Source: Rhodoligotrophos appendicifer (lineage in GTDB: Bacteria > Pseudomonadota > Alphaproteobacteria > Rhizobiales > Im1). Taken from it: a stretch of 64,000 nt of DNA. The position numbers were made by a program, and so were the translations under genes. Below, in pieces: positions 56,001 to 64,000 of this stretch. Positions within the stretch are counted from its first letter, which is position 1. Every line of letters begins with the position of its first letter. The stretch lies in NCBI RefSeq assembly GCF_007474605.1, contig NZ_VHKL01000014.1, positions 1 to 64,000 of the forward strand, written 5' to 3'. The notes below the pieces were generated by a model. It saw only the letters and a program-made list of their open reading frames with translations. It was not told where the DNA came from and made no database searches.

Positions 56001-56155
56001 TCGGCGGCATCTCCGTCGGCACCCTCTTCACGCTCTTCGTCATCCCGGCGGTCTATTCCCTATTGCGGCGTGACAAGCAGACCGCCCATAGGCTACATGG
56101 CCGGCAGGAACTGCACGGGGCCGGCAGTCACCACGGCGTGCAGCCTGCGGAGTGA
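53057..56155 (+). CDS. RND family efflux permease (AcrB/MexB-like)
   Basis: 1032 residues, the normal size for the 12-helix HAE1 family. The N-terminus MKLSDTCIHRPVFATVLSLV is typical; the proton-relay motif LVVDDAIVMLENIYR is near residue 400 with the two Asp residues. Two porter domain sets follow each membrane half. The loop G-x-F-P-T and the RPILMTTGAMVLGAIPLALA motif near residue 950 are also seen. It would pump drugs or lipids with the adaptor and a TolC-like channel; no channel gene is adjacent. The C-terminal tail is Gly/His-rich. Confidence 0.94.
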   Translation: MKLSDTCIHRPVFATVLSLVVVLIGLVSYDRLTVREYPNIDNPVVSVSTSYPGASAGIMESQVTKILEESLAGIEGIDFMTSISRQERSQITINFKLDRDADGAAADVRDRVSRVARRLPEEIDPPVIQKVEADAQPIIFLSFASTKHSRLELSDYADRYVKDQLQTLSGVAEVRIYGERRYAMRLWLDPMRLAGYNLTVQDVEDALRRQNVDIPAGLVEGRDREFTVLSRTNLATVEQFDDLIVKQAEGYSVRLKDVGHAELAAQNERMFARFKGDNSVTLGVVKQAVANPLDVSNEIREVLPHIREGLPDGMTVNIGYDKSIFIDKSIENVYHTIAEAVVLVVLIIFFFLRSLRATLIPIVTIPVSLIGACALMLFFGFTINTLTLLALVLAIGLVVDDAIVMLENIYRYIEKGLTPTEAALKGSREIAFAVIAMTLTLAAVYVPIGFMSGKTGKLFTEFAWALAGAVLISGFVALTLSPMMCAKLLKANHNPNVLSRGIERFLDGMTNGYRRLLTASLNARFLVVLLGLAVFGCGVYYYTILRAELAPYEDQGVVIGIIQGPEGATIEYMDNYARQVEAIYEKVGEAQSYSVMGGFPTVSEGNSYLVLKPWDERLRTAREVSTQLRGEMFGIPGINVFPVLPPPLGQRGGSKPLEVVIQTSATYAELDKMVRTVLDALADYPGLSNVETDIELNKPQVEVSLDRDKVADLGIEVDTIGRTLETMLGGRQVTRFEREGKQYDVMVQLARSDRSAPQDLENLYVRTSTGEMVALSNIVTITEVVAPRELNHFNQLRSAEITANLGEGVSLGEALAHVEQVIRDTLPANTQIDYSGQSRDFKQAGADIYLTFALALLFIYLVLSAQFESFIDPFIILLTVPLSMTGGLVALYYAGGTLNIYSQVGLVTLIGLISKHGILIVEFTNQIREEGKSVRDAVIEAATLRLRPILMTTGAMVLGAIPLALASGAGAESRHSIGWVIVGGISVGTLFTLFVIPAVYSLLRRDKQTAHRLHGRQELHGAGSHHGVQPAE

Positions 56156-56194
56156 TCGCCCGGCTCAGCCTCTTGGCAAGCGAGGGAGATCGAA

Positions 56195-57382
56195 ATGATT
56201 GGGCGCGAAGTAGTCATCGTCAGCGCGGTAAGGACCGCCATCGGAACCTTCGGCGGCACGCTGAAATCGGTGCCCCCGACCGAGCTTGCCGCCACCTGCA
56301 CCCGGGAAGTTCTCTCCCGCGCCGGTGTCGCCCCCACTGAGGTCGGCCACGTCGTCTTCGGCAGCGTCATCCAGACCGAGCCCCGCGACATGTATCTTGC
56401 CCGCGTCGCCGCCATCGATGCCGGCATCCCCGTTGAGGTTCCCGCCCTCACCGTCAACCGCCTCTGCGGCTCCGGCGCCCAGGCCGTCGTCTCCGCCGCG
56501 CAGTCAATCATGCTGGGCGATGCCGATGTCGCCATCGCCGGCGGTGCCGAGAGCATGAGCCGTTCGCCTTACAGCCAGACGGGAGCCCGCTGGGGCGCCC
56601 GCATGGGTGACGTCGCCGTCGTCGACATGATGCTCGGCGCCCTGAACGATCCCTTCGGCCATGGCCATATGGGCGTGACCGCGGAGAACGTGGCCCAGCG
56701 CTACCAGATCACCCGCGCCGATCAGGATGCCTTCGCCGCCGGCAGCCATCGCAAGGCCGCCCACGCCATCAAGGAAGGCCGCTTCAAGAGCCAGATCGTG
56801 CCTGTGGAGGTGAAGACCGGCCGTGAGGCGGTGCTCTTCGATACCGACGAGCATGTCCGCGCCGACGCCAATCCGGAGCAGATGGCCAGCCTGCGCCCGG
56901 CCTTCAAGAAAGACGGGACCGTCACGCCCGGCAATTCGTCGGGCATCAATGACGGCGCCGCCGCCTTGCTCCTGATGTCGGCAGAAAAGGCCGCCGCTCT
57001 CGGTCTGAAGCCCATGGCCCGCATCATCGGCTATGGCCATGCCGGCGTCGAGCCTTCGGAAATGGGCCTGGGCCCGATCCCTGCCGTCCGCAATCTGATG
57101 AAGTCGACGGGCATGACCATCGACGATTTCGACGTCATCGAATCGAATGAAGCCTTCGCTGCTCAGGCCTGTGCCGTGTCCAAGGAGCTGGGCTTCCCCG
57201 CGGAGAAGACCAATCCCAATGGCGGGGCGATCGCTTTGGGTCATCCGGTCGGCGCCTCGGGCGCCATCATCACCGTGAAGGCCCTCTACGAGCTGGAGCG
57301 CGCCGGCGGCCGCTATGGCCTGGTCACTTTGTGCATCGGGGGCGGGCAGGGCATCTCCCTGGCCGTCGAGCGGTTGAACTGA
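56195..57382 (+). CDS. Acetyl-CoA C-acetyltransferase (thiolase)
   Basis: 395 residues. The nucleophilic Cys is in NRLCGSGAQAV (about residue 90), the second catalytic His in GHPVGASGA, and the C-terminal Cys in CIGGGQG. It condenses two acetyl-CoA or cleaves acetoacetyl-CoA. It follows the efflux pump by 40 bases but is functionally unrelated, and no phaB or other beta-oxidation gene is beside it. Confidence 0.93.
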   Translation: MIGREVVIVSAVRTAIGTFGGTLKSVPPTELAATCTREVLSRAGVAPTEVGHVVFGSVIQTEPRDMYLARVAAIDAGIPVEVPALTVNRLCGSGAQAVVSAAQSIMLGDADVAIAGGAESMSRSPYSQTGARWGARMGDVAVVDMMLGALNDPFGHGHMGVTAENVAQRYQITRADQDAFAAGSHRKAAHAIKEGRFKSQIVPVEVKTGREAVLFDTDEHVRADANPEQMASLRPAFKKDGTVTPGNSSGINDGAAALLLMSAEKAAALGLKPMARIIGYGHAGVEPSEMGLGPIPAVRNLMKSTGMTIDDFDVIESNEAFAAQACAVSKELGFPAEKTNPNGGAIALGHPVGASGAIITVKALYELERAGGRYGLVTLCIGGGQGISLAVERLN

Positions 57383-57402
57383 GCTCCGCCTGGCGGCAAG
57401 GT

Positions 57403-57443
57403 CGCGGCATGATCCCCGGCTCTGAACCGGGTATGATGCCGCG
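57403..57443. terminator. Long imperfect hairpin between convergent genes
   Basis: CGCGGCATGATCCCCGG (57403-57419) can pair with CCGGGTATGATGCCGCG (57427-57443) with two mismatches and a seven-base loop. No T run is present on either strand, so it could be a Rho-assisted or bidirectional terminator. It is 21 bases after the thiolase stop and 25 before the stop of the small membrane gene. Confidence 0.55.
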
Positions 57444-57467
57444 TCGCGAGGCGAAGGCGCGTGCCCG

Positions 57468-57638
57468 CTACAGGCCAGGCACCAGGCACCCGATGGCCAG
57501 GAGCACATAACCTCCCAGCAGCATCCACAATGCGTAGGGCGAAAGCATGGGTATGGCCAGGAAGACGGCCAATACCGCCAGCAGCGTCAGCAGCAGGGAC
57601 GCGACGAAGATGATGAAGGTCGGCGGGTTGAGATGCAT
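57468..57638 (-). CDS. Small hydrophobic membrane protein, 56 aa
   Basis: A 57-codon frame (56 residues) with an ATG at 57638, GAGAGGA five bases upstream, and TAG at 57468. The peptide MHLNPPTFIIFVASLLLTLL continues into two hydrophobic stretches (about residues 8-30 and 36-55) separated by PMLSPYA, making a helical hairpin in the inner membrane. I do not recognise its function; short two-helix proteins of this kind with a C-terminal Gly-Leu are widespread in alphaproteobacteria. Confidence 0.75.
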   Translation of the reverse strand: MHLNPPTFIIFVASLLLTLLAVLAVFLAIPMLSPYALWMLLGGYVLLAIGCLVPGL

Positions 57639-57690
57639 CGGATCCTCTCGGGAAAGGTGAACGCCTAAGGACCCAACTTACGTGATTTCT

Positions 57691-57719
57691 ACTTAAGGTT
57701 GTTTTACCGCCTCTGTCAA
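57691..57719 (-). promoter_or_regulatory. Candidate promoter for the small membrane protein
   Basis: On the minus strand, a perfect TTGACA (57714-57719), then 17 bases, then TTAAGT as a weak -10. It points toward the gene at 57638 and leaves a leader of roughly 45 bases. No other gene lies between. Confidence 0.4.
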
Positions 57720-57826
57720 CACCCGCCATGCATGTCCCGGATCGCTGCCACAGGACGATGTGCCGGTTGGCAGGCAAGGGCGCCTCAGACGTCAGTCTCC
57801 GTCGGAGGCCCCTTGGCCTGCGCGCG

Positions 57827-58180
57827 TTAGATCGCAGCGGTCAGCATGATCTCCACGTCATATTCTGGACCGGCAAGCTTGGACTCCACGCAAGCCCGCG
57901 CCGGCGTATTGCCGGGGGCGACCCAGGCATCCCACACCGAGTTCATCTCGTTGTAATATCCGATGCTCGACAGCCAGATGGTGGCCGTAATGATCTTCGA
58001 TTTGTCCGTTCCGGCTTCCGCCAGCACTTCGTCGATTTGCTTGAGGATGTCTTTCGTCTGTTCGGTCACCGATTTGCCGGCTGCATGATCGTCCGCGACC
58101 TGGCCTGCGAGATAGACGGTGTTTCCATGGATGACTGCGTTGGACAGCCGCTTGCCTACGCCAAGGCGTTTCAATGTCAT
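57827..58180 (-). CDS. RidA-family reactive intermediate deaminase
   Basis: 117 residues. The YjgF/RidA pattern is clear: VYLAGQVADD, EQTKDILKQIDEVLAEAG, and a final segment with ARACVESKLAGPEYDVEIML, where the Cys-Val-Glu and Arg are conserved. Most members hydrolyse enamine/imine intermediates formed by PLP enzymes. The start at 58180 gives the standard N-terminus MTLKRLG; the frame is open upstream. Confidence 0.92.
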   Translation of the reverse strand: MTLKRLGVGKRLSNAVIHGNTVYLAGQVADDHAAGKSVTEQTKDILKQIDEVLAEAGTDKSKIITATIWLSSIGYYNEMNSVWDAWVAPGNTPARACVESKLAGPEYDVEIMLTAAI

Positions 58181-58343
58181 GATGGTCTCCTGATGATTGG
58201 CCGGAAAGCGTGGCCTGACCAGCATGTAACCCACCCCGGCATCCGACAAAACCCCTCCTGTGCCTCCTGCGCCGTCAAGGGGACTTTGCTCGGTGCCGTG
58301 CGTCCCTCCGGACAGCCGGAAGACGGCGCCTCGAAGCACTCCG

Positions 58344-59534
58344 TCATCCCAAGGCGATCCCTGTCGTAGACAGAAGGGCCACCACCAGGATCGGCGGCGC
58401 GCTCCACACGGTCAACAACAGGAACCCGGCCAGCGCTGCCGCGAAGTCTTGCGGCGTGAGAACTGCGCTTGTCCACAGCGGATCATAGAGCGCCGCCGCA
58501 AGAATCCCCACGACGGCGGCATTGGCCCCCCGCATCCCCGCCTGCACGAGCCGCCGCTGACGCAGGAAATCCCAGAAGGGCAGCATGCCGTAGACCAGCA
58601 GCAGCCCGGGAAGGAACAGCGCCGTCAGGGCCAGGAGTGCACCCGTCACTCCATTGGGACTCACGGGCATCAGCGCGCCCAGATACGCAGCGAAACTGAA
58701 GAGCGGTCCTGGAACCGCCTGCGCGAGCCCGTAACCGGTCAGGAAGACGGGGTTGGTGATCCACCCGGGCGGGACCACCTCGGCCTGCAGCAGCGGCAGG
58801 ACGACATGGCCGCCCCCGAAGACCAGGGCTCCTGCGCGGTAAAAGGCGTCGAACAGCTCAACGGCGCGGTTGCTTCCGGTGGCGGCCCACGCCGGGAGCA
58901 GGACCAGCAGGCTGAGGAAAAGGATGAGCGCCACGGCGCCGGCTCGGTGCGATATGGAAAATTGATGCGAGACGAATTCCGTGTGTTCCCGGCTGCGGCA
59001 AAGCCAGAGCCCCGCGGCCGCCCCCAGGAGGAGCGAGAGGATCTGGCCTGCCGATGTGCTGAAGAATAGGACGATGACAGCGGCTGCCAGCGCGATCGCC
59101 GCGCGCTGCCTGTCCGGTGTGAGACTGCGCGCCATGCCGTACACGGCCTGGGCGACCACGGCCACCGCTACGAGCTTCAGCCCGTGGACGAGGCCGGCTC
59201 CCCAGCGCCCTTCCAGCGCGGTTGAGCCATAGGCGAAGCCGATCATCAAGATCGCCGACGGCAGGGTGAAGGCGGTCCAGGCGGCGAGTCCCCCGAGCAC
59301 TCCTCGGTGCCGCAACACGCCGAGGGCGAAACCCACTTGGCTGGACGCCGGTCCGGGGAGGAATTGGCAGAGCGCCACGAGATCGGCATAGCCCGCATCG
59401 TCGAGCCATTTTCTGCGGGTGACGAGTTCCGCCCGCAGATAGCCGAGATGCGCGATCGGCCCGCCGAAGGACGTGAGCCCCAGCTTTAGGAAGGCGAAGA
59501 AGATCTCGGGCAGAGAACCAGCGACGGATTTCAT
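58344..59534 (-). CDS. chrA: Chromate efflux transporter ChrA
   Basis: A 396-residue membrane protein of the long-chain CHR family, two homologous halves. The first starts FLKLGLTSFGGPIAHLGYL, and the second has FYRAGALVFGGGHVVLPLL; the GGP and GGGHV motifs are the family hallmark. Ten or more helices. Family members export chromate, though not every homologue confers chromate resistance. No chrB regulator is next to it. Confidence 0.9.
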   Translation of the reverse strand: MKSVAGSLPEIFFAFLKLGLTSFGGPIAHLGYLRAELVTRRKWLDDAGYADLVALCQFLPGPASSQVGFALGVLRHRGVLGGLAAWTAFTLPSAILMIGFAYGSTALEGRWGAGLVHGLKLVAVAVVAQAVYGMARSLTPDRQRAAIALAAAVIVLFFSTSAGQILSLLLGAAAGLWLCRSREHTEFVSHQFSISHRAGAVALILFLSLLVLLPAWAATGSNRAVELFDAFYRAGALVFGGGHVVLPLLQAEVVPPGWITNPVFLTGYGLAQAVPGPLFSFAAYLGALMPVSPNGVTGALLALTALFLPGLLLVYGMLPFWDFLRQRRLVQAGMRGANAAVVGILAAALYDPLWTSAVLTPQDFAAALAGFLLLTVWSAPPILVVALLSTTGIALG

Positions 59535-59580
59535 GACCGGCAGCCCGCCCCTTCACTGTCCCCGGCTCTTGCGCCGGCAG

Positions 59581-61455
59581 TCAGATCTCTATCTGTCGAC
59601 CCAATTCGACCACCCTGTTGCGCGGTATATGGTAGTATTGGGTGGCGTCGCTTGCCAATCCGGCGAGCGTGATGAACATCTGTTCCTGCCACGGCGGCAG
59701 GTCGGGACGACTGGATCGTACCAGAGTCTCTCGGCTCACGAAGAATGACGTGTCCATCATCGAGAGTGCTTTGCCGATTCCGCTGCAATGGGCGAGGGCA
59801 CGCGGGACATTCGGGCTTTGGATGAAGCCCGTATAGAGGACGATCTTGTGCACGCCGGCGCCCAGATCCTCATGGGCCAGGCGTTCGTCATCCGGGACGA
59901 TGGGCACCGCCTCTGTGACGACGGTCAGCACGATCACCCGCTCATGCAGGACCTTGTTGTGCTTCATGTTGTGCAGCATGGAGGCAGGCACGATGCCGGT
60001 GCGGCGGGACAGGAAGACCGCCGTCCCCGGCACCCGGACCACGCGGCTCGTGGCCAGCCCTCGGACGAAGTCGATAAGATGCAGGCTGTCGCGCTCGATC
60101 CGTTGCGTGAGCGCCTGTCGGCCCATCCTCCATGTCCACATGACCGAGAAGGCGAACGCGGCGATGACGATCGGAAACCAGCCTCCGGCGATGATTTTGA
60201 GGCTGTTCGATGCCAGGAACATGAGGTCGACGAAGAACAGGACCGCGAAGAAGGCGGAGATCAGGACGGGGTGCCACTGCCAGATGTAGATTGTGACGAG
60301 CAGCAGCAGCGTCGCGTCCACGAGCATCGCCGACACCACTGCGATGCCATAGGCGGAGGCGAGGTCGTCGGAGGATCCGAAGCCGATGACGACCAGGGTC
60401 ACGGCGGCCATCATCAGCCAGTTGACTGCGGGAAGATAGACTTGCCCCTGCTCGTGCTCGGACGTATGGCGAATTTCGAGCCGTGGCAGATAGTCGAGCT
60501 GCACCGCTTGGCGGGTCAGCGAGAACACCCCCGAGATCAGCGCCTGTGAGGCGATCACCGTGGCGAGCGTGGCAATCACCACCAGCCCCGGCTGCGCCCA
60601 GGTAGGGGCAAGGTGGTAGAACGGGTGCTCCAACGCGGAGGGGGTGCGCAGGATCAGGGCGCCTTGACCGAGATAGTTGAGCACCAGCGCCGGGGCCACG
60701 CCGCAATACCACGCCAGCCGGATCGGCTTCCGGCCGAAATGTCCCATATCTGCGTAAAGTGCCTCGGCACCCGTGACGGCGAGCACGATCGCCCCCAGGG
60801 AGAGGAAGGCGGGGATGGGATAGGCGATGAACAGTTCGATCGCGTAATGGGGGCTGAGTGCCCTGATGATGCTGGGCGACTGCACGATCTGAAACAGACC
60901 GAGGGCGGCCAGCACTGCAAACCAGATGCACATGATCGGCCCGAACAGCCGGCCGACCCGCGCGGTGCCTGTCCGCTGGACCATGAACAGGGCGACGAGG
61001 ATGACGATCGCGATCGGCACCACGAATTCCGACAGCGCCGGTGCGATCACATGAACGCCTTCCACGGCGCTGAGCACGGAGATCGCGGGAGTGATGATGC
61101 CGTCGCCGTAGAAGAGGGCCGCCCCGACCAGCGACAGGACGATGGCGATCTTCTTAAGCCGGCCGTTGTTTCTTGTGCGGAACAGAAGCGATGACAGCGC
61201 CAGGACGCCGCCTTCCCCTCGGTTGTCGGCGCGGAGCAAGACGGTCACATAGGTGATCGTCACCAGGATGATGAGCGACCAGAACAGCAGGGACAGCACG
61301 CCGAGCACGGCAGCTTCGTTGAACGGCAGGCCGCCAATGTCGGAAAAGGCCACGCGCATCGCGTAGAGCGGGCTGGTGCCGATATCGCCGAAGACGACGC
61401 CGATGGCGGCGATCGTGAGCGCCGGCACCCGGCTCTTGGCTGAAGAAGTTTGCAT
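59581..61455 (-). CDS. kup: Kup-family potassium uptake protein
   Basis: A 624-residue K+/H+ symporter. The N-terminal AIGVVFGDIGTSPLYAMR is the signature of KUP/HAK proteins, followed by 12 predicted helices and a cytoplasmic C-terminal domain with CHORD-like FLSRRTGIVPASMLHNMKHN. It imports potassium at low concentration. The start at 61455 is an ATG; 185 bases separate it from the adjacent cyclase gene, whose end is upstream on the same strand. Confidence 0.94.
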   Translation of the reverse strand: MQTSSAKSRVPALTIAAIGVVFGDIGTSPLYAMRVAFSDIGGLPFNEAAVLGVLSLLFWSLIILVTITYVTVLLRADNRGEGGVLALSSLLFRTRNNGRLKKIAIVLSLVGAALFYGDGIITPAISVLSAVEGVHVIAPALSEFVVPIAIVILVALFMVQRTGTARVGRLFGPIMCIWFAVLAALGLFQIVQSPSIIRALSPHYAIELFIAYPIPAFLSLGAIVLAVTGAEALYADMGHFGRKPIRLAWYCGVAPALVLNYLGQGALILRTPSALEHPFYHLAPTWAQPGLVVIATLATVIASQALISGVFSLTRQAVQLDYLPRLEIRHTSEHEQGQVYLPAVNWLMMAAVTLVVIGFGSSDDLASAYGIAVVSAMLVDATLLLLVTIYIWQWHPVLISAFFAVLFFVDLMFLASNSLKIIAGGWFPIVIAAFAFSVMWTWRMGRQALTQRIERDSLHLIDFVRGLATSRVVRVPGTAVFLSRRTGIVPASMLHNMKHNKVLHERVIVLTVVTEAVPIVPDDERLAHEDLGAGVHKIVLYTGFIQSPNVPRALAHCSGIGKALSMMDTSFFVSRETLVRSSRPDLPPWQEQMFITLAGLASDATQYYHIPRNRVVELGRQIEI

Positions 61456-61640
61456 GTGATGAGGCCGAGCCCGTCAATGACCGAGGCGGAAATGAGATGC
61501 TTTTCGCCTGATGGGCGTCAAGGCAGTGCTGACAATGGCCATATGGCATCGCCACGGCGCAAGGCACGTGATTTTATTGCACTGCAGCATAACCCGCATT
61601 GCATGGCTTGCCGATCCCCCGTCTCCACCCGGACGTCCCG

Positions 61641-63440
61641 TCACTCTAGCGGAAGTCTATACACTTCCACCATACAGTTCATTCCCCTTATTCGATAGCT
61701 CCCCATGGCTTCCGGTCGGAAACTATCCGGAAGTGCTTTTGCGGTTTGTTCCGTGATCAGGATCGTCACCGGGTCGTCGGGCGCGCAGTCCTTTCCCAAC
61801 TGCTCGAACCGTTGAGCCAGGTTCACGACTTCCCCCACGACCGTGTAGTTGATCCGCCCGGGCGCGCCGATATTGCCGACGAGGCCGCGGCCGGAGCTCA
61901 ATCCGATCCGCACTCGCACGGGCTCGTCACTCGCGCTGTTCTGAGTGAGCTTCTGAGCCAGCAGGAGAGCGGCGCGTGCCCCTCGCTCCGCATGATTGGG
62001 CTGCGAGCCTGGCGCGCCCCAGAAAGCCATGACGCTGTCCCCGATATACTTGTCGATGGTGCCCTCGGTCGCATCGATGCAGGCGCCCACTTGCGAGAAA
62101 TGCGCATTGAGGAAATCTGCCGTGCCTGCCGGTCCCAGCCGGCTCGCGATTCCCGTGAACCCCACGATATCCGTGAACATCACGGTCACGTCCTGCTCCT
62201 GCGCCGCCGTGATCGTCTGGTCGTTCGTCAGCAGACGGTGGACGAGCGCCTTGGGCGTGTAGACCTCGAACCACCGCAGCGCCGAGACCATGGAATTGAA
62301 CGAATTGGCAGCCACGTCGATCTCTCGGATCGGGCTGTGGGGCAGGCGCGGGACCTTGGCGAGGTCGAGCCCGCTCACCCGTGATGCGGCGTCCGCCAGC
62401 CGGATCAGTGGCCGGCCCATGCCGCGGCCGATGAAGATGGCGGCGATCACGGCGATGATCAGCAGCAAGCCCGAGATGAGGGCGATATTGGTGAGCCGGG
62501 TGATCTCCGCTGCACCGATGGCCCCGGGCACATGCAAGCCCACCAGCCACGGCGTCTTGCCGTAGCGGTTGAGGGTCCGGTAGACGAAGATCTGCGGCTC
62601 TCCTCCGACGTCGAGAATGTGGCCGGACTCATGCGTCGGCAGCAGGAAGCTCAGCGGCTCGCGCTCGCGGCTCCACATCTCAGCCAGCACCGGGTCGCCG
62701 ACTTGCGCCAAGGTCGGCAACGGGTCTTCCTGGCTGCTGCCCCGGAACCCGTGGATCAGCAGCGGATGGGCCAGCACGTGGTCCCGGCCATAAAGGATGA
62801 AGGGTGTCGTGCCTGCATAGGCTACCTCGGAGATGTCCTCCGACAGGTCCCGTGTGGCGATCACCAGCAGCAGCGTCCCCTGGATCTCGCCCTTCACCTC
62901 CACCGGCAGGTGGTAGACCAGCAGGGTGTCCTGGAACAGCTCCGTCCACAGCGGCGGCAGCCAGCCGGGCTCGCGCGCATCCTTCAGCGCCTCGATCCCC
63001 GCCGCCACGTCCGGCCGCCGCGACCAGTCCGCAAACCGCGTCTGATCCTCCCGCCGCCCCACCCGCACCAGGCTCAGATCATTGTAGAGGAACGCGATTC
63101 CCTGGATCTGCGGCGAGCCGGCCAGGCTCATGCGCATCGCCAGCGCCAGCGCCGTCCGGTCGTCCAGCAGGACTTCCCCCGCCTGGATCGTCTGCAGCAG
63201 GAAGCGTCCGGTCTCTTCCACCGGGTCTAGATAGCTGGTGACGCGATCCTCGCTGGCCTGCGCCACCAGGTCCACCTTGTCGCGCATGAGCGTCGTCGTG
63301 TTCTCGATGGCCGCGTCGATGCTGAGCCACAGCGCCGATCCCACGGCCATCAGCATCAGCAGCCCGAGTCCGAGTCCGAAGACTGCGCCCAGCGGCAGGC
63401 GCCCGTCCCCCAGCGAACTTCTCCATGAGCGGACGGACAT
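61641..63440 (-). CDS. Membrane adenylate/guanylate cyclase with sensor and HAMP regions
   Basis: 599 residues: a membrane helix (about 16-40), a periplasmic sensor region of about 290 residues, a second helix (about 335-355), a HAMP-like region (RPLIRLADAASRVSGLDLAKV), and a class III cyclase domain (about 415-580). Metal-binding Asp in FTDIVGFTG and the second in YIGDSVMAFWGAP are intact. Substrate choice is usually set by a Lys/Asp pair. It makes cAMP (or cGMP) in response to an unknown periplasmic signal. Confidence 0.9.
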   Translation of the reverse strand: MSVRSWRSSLGDGRLPLGAVFGLGLGLLMLMAVGSALWLSIDAAIENTTTLMRDKVDLVAQASEDRVTSYLDPVEETGRFLLQTIQAGEVLLDDRTALALAMRMSLAGSPQIQGIAFLYNDLSLVRVGRREDQTRFADWSRRPDVAAGIEALKDAREPGWLPPLWTELFQDTLLVYHLPVEVKGEIQGTLLLVIATRDLSEDISEVAYAGTTPFILYGRDHVLAHPLLIHGFRGSSQEDPLPTLAQVGDPVLAEMWSREREPLSFLLPTHESGHILDVGGEPQIFVYRTLNRYGKTPWLVGLHVPGAIGAAEITRLTNIALISGLLLIIAVIAAIFIGRGMGRPLIRLADAASRVSGLDLAKVPRLPHSPIREIDVAANSFNSMVSALRWFEVYTPKALVHRLLTNDQTITAAQEQDVTVMFTDIVGFTGIASRLGPAGTADFLNAHFSQVGACIDATEGTIDKYIGDSVMAFWGAPGSQPNHAERGARAALLLAQKLTQNSASDEPVRVRIGLSSGRGLVGNIGAPGRINYTVVGEVVNLAQRFEQLGKDCAPDDPVTILITEQTAKALPDSFRPEAMGSYRIRGMNCMVEVYRLPLE

Positions 63441-63496
63441 TCATCACTCGCAATCAGCCGCAACGGGGCACCAATAGGCACGGGCGCCTCGCCTTG

Positions 63497-64000
63497 TCAA
63501 AATCCTCCGGCTGATCGGCCCGCTGCATCGAGCCCCCGGTCCCACGGCGGCACCGGAGTGAACCGCTGCGCCAGGAAATCGATGAACGCCCGCACCCGCT
63601 CCGGCACGCGCTGCCCCGGCGCATAGACGGCATAGATCCCATCGATCTCGATCGGCGGCTCGTCCAGCGTGAGCGGCACGAGCGCCCCCGATCGCACGGC
63701 GTCCGCCACCAGGAAGGTCGGTTGATAGATGATCCCCTGGCCCCGGATCGCGGCTGCCACCAGCGCATCCCCGTTATTCGCCTGCAGGTTTCCCGAAACT
63801 GCCGCCATGCGCTCGCGCCGCCGCCCGAACGTCCAGCGCCGGTGCCCCACCACAGTCGACAGCGTATAGCTCAGGCAATTATGCTCCTCGAGCTCCTCCA
63901 CCCGCGTCGGCGTTCCATGCTCGGCCAGATATCGCGGGGCCGCGCAGACCAGGGTGCGGCAGGGGGCCAGCCGCTTGGCGATCAGCGCCGAGGATTTGAG
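63497..64000 (-). CDS. LysR-type transcriptional regulator, C-terminal part (cut by window end)
   Basis: The frame stays open to the end of the window. The visible 167 residues are the substrate-binding domain of a LysR regulator: LVCAAPRYLAEHGTP, then GNGDALVAAAIRGQGI-like NNGDALVAAAIRGQGIIYQP and YAVYAPGQRVPERVRAFIDFL, the standard LysR ending. The helix-turn-helix lies to the right of position 64000. Its target is likely a neighbour outside this window. Confidence 0.88.
   Translation of the reverse strand, partial: LKSSALIAKRLAPCRTLVCAAPRYLAEHGTPTRVEELEEHNCLSYTLSTVVGHRRWTFGRRRERMAAVSGNLQANNGDALVAAAIRGQGIIYQPTFLVADAVRSGALVPLTLDEPPIEIDGIYAVYAPGQRVPERVRAFIDFLAQRFTPVPPWDRGLDAAGRSAGGF

Overview
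The window looks like a chromosomal stretch from a G+C-rich alphaproteobacterium, most likely of the order Hyphomicrobiales (Rhizobiales). The evidence is a BA14K-type C-terminus on a small secreted protein, a Zur-like operator of the alphaproteobacterial type, a paired cspA and second-type infA, and palindromic intergenic repeats of the kind common in that order. I cannot name a genus. I found no rRNA or tRNA gene, prophage, insertion sequence or CRISPR array. Nearly all of the window is dense protein-coding sequence.

Layout, left to right. Positions 27-1731 (minus) hold three unrecognised genes. Positions 1883-9564 (minus) are one operon: a branched-chain-amino-acid-type ABC importer (binding protein, LivH, LivM, LivG, LivF) followed by a short-chain dehydrogenase and a luciferase-like flavin monooxygenase. 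This reads as uptake plus oxidation of an unidentified substrate. LivM and LivH both carry long N-terminal extensions. Positions 10030-14672 (minus) hold cspA with an IF-1 gene, an enoyl-CoA hydratase, a JmjC-like oxygenase paired with a BioF2-type acyltransferase, marC and rpmF. Positions 15098-22501 (minus) are a dipeptide/oligopeptide importer operon (dppABCDF) ending in a thiamine-diphosphate decarboxylase resembling 5-guanidino-2-oxopentanoate decarboxylase.

Positions 22689-35942 (mostly plus) hold an alpha/beta hydrolase, a zur-like regulator with its probable own operator, ispG, ispA (minus), mtgA, an LplT-like transporter, and the tamA-tamB envelope assembly pair. Positions 36170-39570 (minus) are opgG-opgH for periplasmic glucans. 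Positions 39977-51685 hold a phosphotransferase/P-loop kinase fusion coupled to a FAD amine oxidase, a universal stress protein, pdxJ, an HDAC-family deacetylase overlapping a DUF305 gene, a structured intergenic element with a tiny ORF, a HutC-like regulator, a dehydrogenase relative lacking its catalytic residues, a glycine-zipper/BA14K protein, a Rieske oxygenase, an acetyltransferase and 5-formyl-THF cyclo-ligase. Positions 51933-64000 hold an RND efflux pump, a thiolase, a 56-residue membrane protein, RidA, ChrA, Kup, a membrane adenylate/guanylate cyclase and the 3' part of a LysR-type regulator cut by the window end.

The least explained features are: (1) intergenic repeat arrays in which truncated copies sit to the left of a complete palindromic copy; (2) a promoter-hairpin-hairpin-Shine-Dalgarno-tiny-ORF arrangement at 46547-46804; (3) the JmjC-like/BioF2-like cassette; and (4) the degenerate dehydrogenase next to an apparently autoregulated HutC-like repressor.
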